The notes beneath the pieces were generated by a model. It was not told the DNA's origin. It worked only from the letters and a program-made list of their open reading frames with translations, and did no database searches. Shown here one piece after another: positions 1 to 4,928 of a stretch of 11,643 nt of DNA. The stretch is taken from contig JAESTW010000755.1 in the NCBI GenBank assembly GCA_016763395.1, positions 1-11,643 on the forward strand, written 5' to 3'. Positions within the stretch are counted from its first letter, which is position 1, and every line of letters starts with the position of its first letter. This stretch comes from Kofleriaceae bacterium. GTDB taxonomy: Bacteria > Myxococcota_A > Polyangia > Haliangiales > Haliangiaceae. The position numbers and the translations under genes are program-made.

Positions 1-46
1 CGCGCTCATCTGAGAGTACTCCGGCAAAGCACACCTTCGTGGCTAC

Positions 47-868
47 CTACTTATTCTGAGGCAGCACCTTAATGTCATCCGGCAATGCAAACTCATCGCC
101 ACCAAACTCGATGTTCATCTCAACCGACTTGATCGTGACAACCTGCTTCATGCCCATCATCGACACCTCAACGGTCTTTGGCATCAGCACACCAGCAAAT
201 TTCTGGTAGTCGGTAAAACGCGAATCAGTCATCATCTCGCCCATTTGGCTCTGTACCTTGCCAGCGCTTCGGACAAGTAGGCCGCTCTCCTTGTCGTAAT
301 AGCGAGTCTCCACCACGTCGTAGTTGTCGACCATATCGACGACATATGCGGCTTTACCGTCCACCTCATCAAGCTTGGTTGTAGTTGCCGATTTGTAATA
401 GGTTTTCCAGTTCAGGTCTTTTTGCAAGTCAGCGTCACGCAATATTCTCTCGCGCTCCGTACCTTCAAGAATGCGTGAGCCTGTCATGGCGCTCATCGCC
501 CAAACGACAGTGCCGTCCGAGCCAGAACGCTCCGTGCCGATTCCTGGAATCTCAACCGAGAAGACCAAACGCCCGCCGTCAGCTCCGACAATTGTCAGTG
601 CGCCCTCAATTTTCTGTGCTGGCAACGCAAATATGCCCGTCACCTTGAAGTTCTTTATAGCGGCATACGCTGCTTCGCCACCGGTAACCTCAATATAGCG
701 AGAGATAATTCCAGCCGCATCGGGAAGCGCTTCCTCAGCAACTTCTTCTGCTGGTTGCGGGTTTGAACCCGAAAGCTCAGTGTTGGAAGTCGAAGCTCCA
801 CCGCAAGCCATTACGGAAAGGAGGAGCAGGGAGAACAAAGAGTTTTTCTTGGATGTCATTATAGTCAT
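47..868 (-). CDS. Outer-membrane lipoprotein-sorting (LolA-like) family lipoprotein
   Basis: A 273-residue predicted lipoprotein. Residues 1-22 form a signal peptide: a short basic stretch (SKK), a hydrophobic core (LFSLLLLSV), then M-A-C-G-G, with Cys22 as the likely lipidated residue. A low-complexity Glu/Pro/Ala linker (about 23-50) follows. The folded part, about 52-265, resembles the beta-rich LolA/DUF4292-like proteins of Acidobacteria and Myxococcota; typical cues are GGEAAYAAIKNFKVTG near 63-78, a repeated 'D.YDVVETRYYDKESGLLVRS' type strand pair near 181-201, and DYQKFAGVLMPKTVEV at 220-235. No catalytic motif is visible; this fold usually binds lipid or lipoprotein. It lies 18 nt downstream of the S41 peptidase gene on the same strand, so the two are probably co-transcribed. 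The start is ATG at 868; a second ATG three codons in (859) is equally possible, and neither has a clear ribosome site. Family assignment is by pattern only. Confidence 0.72.
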   Translation of the reverse strand: MTIMTSKKNSLFSLLLLSVMACGGASTSNTELSGSNPQPAEEVAEEALPDAAGIISRYIEVTGGEAAYAAIKNFKVTGIFALPAQKIEGALTIVGADGGRLVFSVEIPGIGTERSGSDGTVVWAMSAMTGSRILEGTERERILRDADLQKDLNWKTYYKSATTTKLDEVDGKAAYVVDMVDNYDVVETRYYDKESGLLVRSAGKVQSQMGEMMTDSRFTDYQKFAGVLMPKTVEVSMMGMKQVVTIKSVEMNIEFGGDEFALPDDIKVLPQNK

Positions 869-886
869 GTCGTTTCAATTTCGGAG

Positions 887-2248
887 TTAGTTTTTGTGAA
901 GCCAAGCGACTGCGGCTGCGAGTTGTGAGTCTGAGCCGGCAAGCAGGCTCTCTCGTGTTAGTGGGACAATCGTTCCAGGAGTGAGCCCATCCTTTTCCAG
1001 AGTTCGGCCGCTAACGGAAATGTAATTAGCCGTAGCGTACTGAAATAGCGCGCCATTGGGCAGTTTCTCGATTTGCGATGGCAAAGCCGCGCCTGCTGTC
1101 CGTGTTCCGAAGACCTGCGCTCGGCCAATGTCTTCTAGTCCGGCTGCGATAATTTCGCAGGTGGAAACACACTGTCCGTCCACCAGAATCGCGAGTTTTC
1201 CGGTGAACGCACCTGGTTGCGGATTGAGAACAAAATCAAGACGGGAGTCTTTTGAGATCATGCTACCAAGCTTGGAGCCTTTTTTGCTCATCAGATGTCC
1301 GCCCAGGCCCATGGCCATGCCGCCCAAACCACCAGGGTTGCCCCGCAGATCGAAAACTAGGCCCGACTTGCCGGAGAAGCGCTTTATGTCCGCTTTGAAT
1401 CGCCGATTCACCATCACTGGGTCAAAAAACACGCTAAGGCGAATGTAGCCTGTAGTTTTGTCAATATCGTACGAATCGTACTCTACGGGAATGTTCTTAA
1501 TCACGCCAAAGGATGCGATGGTGCCTGGCGCTTTGGCCCAGCGTAGCTTCACCTCGCTAGTTTTGCCCTTGCCGTCAAGAAGCCTAAGTGTTGCTTCTGC
1601 GCCAACATCACCGTGAACGAAACTCGTTACCTGCGCGCCTTCGCGGTAGCCACCCAGCGCCAATCCTGCTTTGCGAAGCTTGGGCAGAACTTCTGTCCAG
1701 ACGTTCTCGTTGACAGCTTGGATAACCATGCCGGTTTTGATGCCCTGCAGAGCCGCTGGACCGCCAGCATGCACTCGCCAGACAACAACTTGCTCGCCTA
1801 TCATGCGGACATCGATCCCAAGAGAGCCAGCGCCACCCATGGTCGATGCTTCCTGGGCGATGCCCGAGATCTCAAAGTGAGACTGTCCGAGACTGGCGAT
1901 GAGTTCTTTCAGTACAGCGCGAGCCTCCGCTTTCGTTGTGGCCGCGATGACCTTCGGACGAAATTCTGTCCGGGCAGCCTTCCAACTGGCACCAACTTTC
2001 TCTGGCTCCCAATGGGTCCGCTCAATCGTGCTCCACACATAGTCGAAGGAAGCGAGTTCGTCGGGAAACTTCGCTTCGGGCTCAACTGACTCAGCAGGAA
2101 CGGCATTCTCAGTAGGAGCGGTTGTCCCCGATTGAGCTGCGCCACCACAGCTAGCGGCTAGGCAAAGGAGAGGAAGTAGAGTAGTGCTTGGGTACAAGAA
2201 TCGCAAGATGGCACGAATCTCCCACAAGATGGCCACGACCGCAATCAC
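887..2248 (-). CDS. S41 family peptidase, PDZ-containing lipoprotein
   Basis: A 453-residue secreted peptidase of the S41 (C-terminal processing / tricorn / IRBP) family. The N-terminus is a signal with a lipobox-like AAS-Cys34-GG, then a Pro/Glu linker. An N-terminal helical region (about 64-120) ends in LGQSHFEI (120-127), which looks like the conserved His-containing motif of tricorn-type members. A PDZ-like segment spans about 138-235 (GSLGIDV..., GGPAALQGIKTGMVIQAVN). The catalytic core runs about 266-430, with VFDLRGNPGG (298-307) and the nucleophile motif VSTCEIIAAGL, Ser362 being the expected nucleophile. The Lys of the CTP Ser/Lys dyad, expected 25 residues later, is Ala387 (GTRTAGAA), so this is closer to the tricorn/IRBP branch with a TAG motif. 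The start is GTG at 2248, with GGGGGAG 11 nt upstream; a TTG at 2206 would give a more usual 20-residue signal. It is the first gene of a pair with the downstream lipoprotein. Substrate unknown. Confidence 0.85.
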   Translation of the reverse strand: MIAVVAILWEIRAILRFLYPSTTLLPLLCLAASCGGAAQSGTTAPTENAVPAESVEPEAKFPDELASFDYVWSTIERTHWEPEKVGASWKAARTEFRPKVIAATTKAEARAVLKELIASLGQSHFEISGIAQEASTMGGAGSLGIDVRMIGEQVVVWRVHAGGPAALQGIKTGMVIQAVNENVWTEVLPKLRKAGLALGGYREGAQVTSFVHGDVGAEATLRLLDGKGKTSEVKLRWAKAPGTIASFGVIKNIPVEYDSYDIDKTTGYIRLSVFFDPVMVNRRFKADIKRFSGKSGLVFDLRGNPGGLGGMAMGLGGHLMSKKGSKLGSMISKDSRLDFVLNPQPGAFTGKLAILVDGQCVSTCEIIAAGLEDIGRAQVFGTRTAGAALPSQIEKLPNGALFQYATANYISVSGRTLEKDGLTPGTIVPLTRESLLAGSDSQLAAAVAWLHKN

Positions 2249-2282
2249 GCGCCTGGCTGCTCCCCCTATCTGTAGCCCAATA

Positions 2283-2338
2283 CCGCGATCTCAATGCCGC
2301 GATCTCAAAGCCGGCATCTCAAAGCCGGCATCGGCCCA
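2283..2338. repeat. 14-bp tandem repeat, about 3.5-4 copies
   Basis: Four consecutive 14-bp units occupy 2283-2296, 2297-2310, 2311-2324 and 2325-2338. The first three are ccgcgatctcaatg, ccgcgatctcaaag and ccggcatctcaaag; the fourth keeps ccggcatc and then diverges. Copies differ by one or two bases. The array sits in the 105-bp gap between the end of the secreted-protein gene (2354) and the GTG of the S41 peptidase (2248), on its upstream side. The GCCGGC in the later units is itself palindromic, so the array could form small hairpins in RNA. No T-run follows, so it is not an obvious intrinsic terminator. Confidence 0.75.
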
Positions 2339-2353
2339 CTAACTGGACGTTGC

Positions 2354-2848
2354 CTATTTGACCGAACAGCTGATCGCGAGCAAGTGTGTCGAACCATCTT
2401 TAGCAGCATCTCGTCCGAGCAAGGTGTAGTCACCTGAGTCGACTTTGAGGCTAATGTCCGCGCGCCGTTTACCGGACGCGTCGTCGAGAGTCATCGCAAT
2501 CCGAAGCCGTGGCTTCTTGCCTTTGGCGTCGTTTCGGTCTTTGTAAAGAAGGCCGAGTTTTCCGCCGGTTGCCAATACGAGCGAGGCTTGCTTCATTTGC
2601 TCCGCTGCCAGCTTGTGCTGCTTGACTACCTTAAAGGACTGCCAAGCGGAAAAGGGTGGCTTTTTGAGTTTTGCGGCAATAGGAGCCAACGCTGGGTCCA
2701 TCTCGGCCTTGCCAGTTGAGGCTTTAATCTCCACGACTTTGCAATTCGCTGTGTCCGCGCTCGCGCTTCCGGCCAACGCAAAGAGCGCAACGCATGCAGC
2801 TAGAGAGGAAACTAGGTTCTTTGAAAAGGAGATGCGTTTGTTGATCAT
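2354..2848 (-). CDS. Small secreted protein of the sigma/anti-sigma operon, function unknown
   Basis: A 164-residue exported protein that I do not recognise as a named family. The open frame extends further upstream, but the real start is the ATG at 2848. It carries GGAGG 7 nt upstream, overlaps the anti-sigma stop as ATGA, and yields a textbook signal peptide (MINKRISFSKNLVSSLAACV, then ALFALAGSASA), with cleavage expected near residue 31. The mature part is about 133 residues, Lys-rich, with one Cys near each end (Cys36 in ANCKVVEI and Cys161 in AISCSVK) that could form a disulfide closing the domain. Predicted beta strands such as LRIAMTLDDASG and ADISLKVDSGDYTLLG suggest a beta-sandwich. 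Tight coupling to the anti-sigma gene suggests a role in sensing, or an output of the same regulon; that is inference. Confidence 0.8.
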   Translation of the reverse strand: MINKRISFSKNLVSSLAACVALFALAGSASADTANCKVVEIKASTGKAEMDPALAPIAAKLKKPPFSAWQSFKVVKQHKLAAEQMKQASLVLATGGKLGLLYKDRNDAKGKKPRLRIAMTLDDASGKRRADISLKVDSGDYTLLGRDAAKDGSTHLLAISCSVK

Positions 2849-3522
2849 ATCGGGTCCTCCACTACGTCGGTGTCGTTTGTAATCCATATTACTGCGGACG
2901 AATCGTCTGGGCCGCCAACCATCATTATCGTGCCCGAGCCATTGTAGACTTCGAGTTTCTCGATCTCTGGTGCTTGTGGCTTTAGCACTACCGGCATCGT
3001 AATCGGCTGATTTGCCGGTGCAGTGATTCTCCGGGCGGCCGTTGCTTGCTCCACTTTGTCCGAACGAGTTGCAACCATCAATACAGCGACTGCCGCTGCG
3101 ACAATTGCGCCGGTCATGATGTGGCTCTGCCATCCGCCAAACCAGCTCGCCTTCTCGACGAGTTCTTGGGTAGCCCGCTCTTCGGCTTTTATCGCGGCCG
3201 AACCAATCGGAACGATATCCGCCTCTACAGCTGAAGCTTCAGACGAGACACCGGAGACGTCCGCCAAGTTCTTCTCGCTCTGAATACCGCTTTCGATTCC
3301 CGCCCAAAGTCCTGCGAGTTTCTCTTCGGCTGCATCCGCCGCCAGCTCCATGCTGCCACGAACGAGTTCAGTCATTTGCCCCAAGCACGCTGCCTTGGTG
3401 TTCGCTTCCTCATCGTTATCGAGAAAGACTTCGACCCGCTTGGCTTCATCACCGCTCAGCTCCCCGTCAAGGAACATCATGATGTCCAGGTCGCTTGGGT
3501 TCATTGCTTGTTGCTTACTCAT
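2845..3522 (-). CDS. Single-pass membrane anti-sigma factor
   Basis: A 225-residue protein with the layout of an ECF anti-sigma factor. An N-terminal cytoplasmic helical domain (about 10-80; DLDIMMFLDGELSGDEAKRVEVFL) matches the 'lDGEL..eE...ve..L' pattern of anti-sigma domains. One transmembrane helix follows at about 134-152 (HIMTGAIVAAAVAVLMVAT), then a roughly 70-residue extracytoplasmic tail ending in GPDDSSAVIWITNDTDVVEDPI. The zinc motif HxxxCxxC of ZAS anti-sigmas is absent: the only Cys is Cys46 and the only His lies at the membrane border, so binding would be zinc-independent. It is encoded directly after the ECF sigma gene, whose uninterrupted reading frame would end in an ATGA overlap with this start (ATG at 3522). 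Its own TGA overlaps the next ATG in the same way. The start has only a weak purine-rich GGTAAGTAAG upstream, which fits translation coupled to the sigma gene. Confidence 0.82.
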   Translation of the reverse strand: MSKQQAMNPSDLDIMMFLDGELSGDEAKRVEVFLDNDEEANTKAACLGQMTELVRGSMELAADAAEEKLAGLWAGIESGIQSEKNLADVSGVSSEASAVEADIVPIGSAAIKAEERATQELVEKASWFGGWQSHIMTGAIVAAAVAVLMVATRSDKVEQATAARRITAPANQPITMPVVLKPQAPEIEKLEVYNGSGTIMMVGGPDDSSAVIWITNDTDVVEDPI

Positions 3523-3611
3523 GACTTACTTACCGACTCTTTATTACTGACTACAGGCGACGCTTCGTTGTCGTCTGCCATTAGAGACAGTAATTGCTCC
3601 TGCATATTCTT
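3519..3611 (-). pseudogene. Detached 3' end of the ECF sigma gene, beyond an in-frame TGA
   Basis: After the TGA at 3614-3612 the sigma reading frame stays open for 30 further codons: KNMQEQLLSLMADDNEASP, then VVSNKESVSKS. It ends at a TGA (3521-3519) that overlaps the anti-sigma ATG as ATGA. ECF sigma factors normally continue SRLFHAR-K-x-(L/M)-(Q/R) at exactly this point. The segment is therefore the original C-terminus of the sigma factor, cut off by what is probably a CGA (Arg) to TGA change at codon 197. Whether it is still expressed by readthrough, or is a sequencing error, cannot be told from sequence alone. Confidence 0.75.
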
Positions 3612-4202
3612 TCAAGCGTGAAAAAGTCTCGACATAATTGTTCCTTTGGAACATTTCATGGTCTCAGCCATTTCCTCGTAGGACATACCTTCGAGTTCAC
3701 GCATAGTTAGCACTGCTCGATGGTTGTCACTAAGCTGCGCCATGGCAGTCGAGATCTGCTCACGAATCTCGCGGCGAATCAGTGCTTTGCCGGGATCAGA
3801 GCCCAAAATCTTGGGAAGTAGAGAATCCTCGCCACCGCCGCCCTCTTCTATATGTGAGATCGCGTCGTTGAAATCGACCTGCTTTGCGCGCTTCTTCTTG
3901 CGCAGATGATCGATGCCGAGATTCATGACAATCCTGTACAGCCAGGTGTAGAAACTCGATGTTCCCTCAAACTTGGGAAGATAACGGTGAGCCTTGATAA
4001 ATGCATCTTGCACCACATCGAGGGCATCATCTGGGTTTTTGACCACACCGAGAGCGAGTGCGTAGGCACGCCGATTGTGGCGTTCAAAGAGCTGACGAAA
4101 GGCTTCTGGATCGCCCTCTTTGGCCAGGCGCACCAATTCCTTTTCGTCCACTTGCTCTTGTCCATCTTGCGAGATCGACGCGTTTGGCATGGGCTTATTC
4201 AC
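3612..4202 (-). CDS. ECF RNA polymerase sigma factor, prematurely terminated in region 4
   Basis: As read, 196 residues. Sigma region 2 spans about 22-105: AKEGDPEAFRQLFERHNRRA, the -10 recognition part NPDDALDVVQDAFIKAHRYL (57-76), and FYTWLYRIVMNLGIDHLRKKKR (84-105). Linker and region 4 follow at about 138-196, with AMAQLSDNHRAVLTMRELEG and the helix-turn-helix MSYEEMAETMKCSKGTIMSRLFHA. The protein stops at a TGA inside the recognition helix, where the family has SRLFHARK. The same frame stays open 30 more codons to an ATGA overlap with the anti-sigma gene, so the intact protein would be 227 residues. TGA is not reassigned here: Trp is encoded by TGG and other genes end in TGA. The start is GTG at 4202 with a weak AGG just upstream; an ATG four codons in (4190) is possible. 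It is the first gene of the sigma, anti-sigma, secreted-protein operon. Loss of the helix end would be expected to weaken -35 binding. Confidence 0.85.
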   Translation of the reverse strand: MNKPMPNASISQDGQEQVDEKELVRLAKEGDPEAFRQLFERHNRRAYALALGVVKNPDDALDVVQDAFIKAHRYLPKFEGTSSFYTWLYRIVMNLGIDHLRKKKRAKQVDFNDAISHIEEGGGGEDSLLPKILGSDPGKALIRREIREQISTAMAQLSDNHRAVLTMRELEGMSYEEMAETMKCSKGTIMSRLFHA

Positions 4203-4222
4203 TACCTAGGGATATAGCAAAT

Positions 4223-4249
4223 TTGTATACCGATATCTCGTAGATACAA
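4223..4249. promoter_or_regulatory. Candidate operator: 27-bp imperfect palindrome upstream of the sigma gene
   Basis: Perfect 6-bp arms TTGTAT (4223-4228) and ATACAA (4244-4249) flank an internal GATATC palindrome (4232-4237). The centre of the site is about 35 bp upstream of the sigma GTG at 4202, in an AT-rich stretch that could overlap the operon promoter. Two-fold symmetry of this size fits a dimeric repressor or activator rather than an ECF promoter element. No convincing ECF-type -35/-10 pair was found beside it. Function is inferred from position and symmetry only. Confidence 0.3.
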
Positions 4250-4313
4250 GGTTTGTAGCCCGATTGTCGGCCTCAACATGCCAATACATAGCGACGAATT
4301 GTCCTCGGCGGTA

Positions 4314-4529
4314 TCAAGAGCCGGCTTGAAATGACGCCTCAATTGCGAGGCTCAAGGTACCCGCAGTTTTTGAGCTAGGTTGCGAGACCTTGAGATACGC
4401 CTCGCCGGCTTTGTTCGTGTCGAAGCGCACTGAGAAAGCCCACACTCGATGGGCGAACTCCTCGGGCTGAAGTCCCATGCGATCAATCAGTTGACTCGGT
4501 GACACCCACAGTTCGGCTGTGCGCCCCAC
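4314..4529 (-). CDS. Unrecognised small ORF or gene remnant
   Basis: A 71-codon frame starting at GTG 4529, with AGGTGAT immediately upstream (an AGG at 4-nt spacing, resembling the extended anti-SD complement). The product reads like real protein: GRTAELWVSPSQLIDRMGLQ, then PEEFAHRVWAFSVRFDT, NKAGEAYLKVSQPSS, and a Leu/Ala-rich end. The third codon position is G/C-rich, as in the flanking genes. The frame stays open upstream to 4598 (including VPLHHELVEYAIGTGD), which also looks coding but has no start codon. It may therefore be the 3' part of a decayed larger gene rather than an intact small one. No transmembrane segment or signal peptide is visible and I do not recognise the family. It lies 111 bp upstream of the sigma gene on the same strand. 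Confidence 0.35.
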   Translation of the reverse strand: MGRTAELWVSPSQLIDRMGLQPEEFAHRVWAFSVRFDTNKAGEAYLKVSQPSSKTAGTLSLAIEASFQAGS

Positions 4530-4587
4530 ATCACCTGTGCCTATAGCGTACTCGACGAGTTCATGGTGTAGCGGAACTTGAGAGCTA

Positions 4588-4633
4588 TTCTTAGGATTTT
4601 ACTTTCTCGAAGATGGAACACATTTCCTAAGAA
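4588..4633. repeat. 9-bp perfect inverted repeat with 28-nt spacer
   Basis: TTCTTAGGA (4588-4596) and TCCTAAGAA (4625-4633) are exact reverse complements, separated by an AT-rich 28-nt spacer. The left arm coincides with the upstream limit of the coding-like minus-strand frame that ends at 4598, so the repeat may mark the edge of an insertion or deletion. It could equally be a binding site for the divergent genes. No T-run adjoins it as in a terminator. Confidence 0.5.
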
Positions 4634-4778
4634 CATTCCGTAGTCGCCGTGTACCGTCTCAATCTCCGTTTTCCATCTTTGACAAAACTAAAGAGCTCTG
4701 TGTATTTGCTGCGCTCAAAATGTAGCTGGCCACCAGCAAAGCAGGAGTCACTGCGCTCTTGTGCAAATTGGTAGTCCG

Positions 4779-4819
4779 TTGCTTCGCTAACACTATGACT
4801 AAAATTCGAGCGAAGGCAA
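4779..4819. repeat. Imperfect inverted repeat upstream of the kinase
   Basis: TTGCTTCGCT (4779-4788) and AGCGAAGGCAA (4809-4819) pair over 10 bp with one bulged base, separated by 20 nt. It lies about 110-150 bp upstream of the kinase GTG. It could be a regulator binding site for the kinase promoter or a hairpin. No other copy was noticed in the window. Confidence 0.4.
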
Positions 4820-4912
4820 TACGTGGCGGGCTGTGGGCGCCCGTGGGCCGCTGTCCTATAGAAAGCTTTCGAGGCCAACCAAGCTGGTTATACTCCATGC
4901 CCCACGCTTTTT

Positions 4913-4921
4913 TGGTACAAT
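4913..4921 (+). promoter_or_regulatory. Extended -10 promoter of the kinase gene
   Basis: TGGTACAAT is a good match to the extended -10 element TGnTATAAT, with hexamer TACAAT at 4916-4921. No good -35 hexamer is found 16-18 bp upstream, which is tolerated by extended -10 promoters. Transcription would be expected to start 6-8 nt downstream of the hexamer, at about 4927-4929, which is the kinase GTG itself (4929). This predicts a leaderless or nearly leaderless mRNA and explains why no ribosome binding site is seen. Confidence 0.45.
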
Positions 4922-4928
4922 ACAAAAT

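Larger units (their letters stand above)
4599..4928. other. Non-coding 5' region of the kinase gene
   Basis: About 330 bp between the coding-like minus-strand segment and the kinase start. Open frames here, on either strand, give low-complexity or biased translations, so I see no gene. The region holds the right arm of the 4588-4633 inverted repeat, a small GCTGG/CCAGC hairpin at 4725-4737, an imperfect inverted repeat at 4779-4819, and an extended -10 promoter ending 7 nt before the chosen kinase GTG. The kinase frame itself is open back beyond 4833, but its translation there (RKLSRPTKLVILHAPRF) does not look like the kinase N-terminus. Confidence 0.55.

Noticed and set aside
1056..2089. Plus-strand open frames (up to 158 codons) opposite the S41 peptidase gene
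   Set aside because: They are antisense shadows of a gene with clear family motifs; their translations are Arg/Pro/Cys-rich and have no recognisable domain.
2849..3133. N-terminal extension of the secreted-protein frame to 3133
   Set aside because: It overlaps the anti-sigma gene and translates to Arg/Gly-rich nonsense; the ATG at 2848 has a strong ribosome site and a signal peptide.
3612..3614. TGA as a reassigned sense codon (Trp, Gly or selenocysteine)
   Set aside because: Trp is encoded by TGG here, other genes end in TGA, the expected residue is Arg, and no selenocysteine insertion hairpin is evident after the codon.
4833..4928. Kinase start at GTG 4833
   Set aside because: The added 32 residues do not resemble kinase N-termini, and an extended -10 promoter overlaps this stretch.
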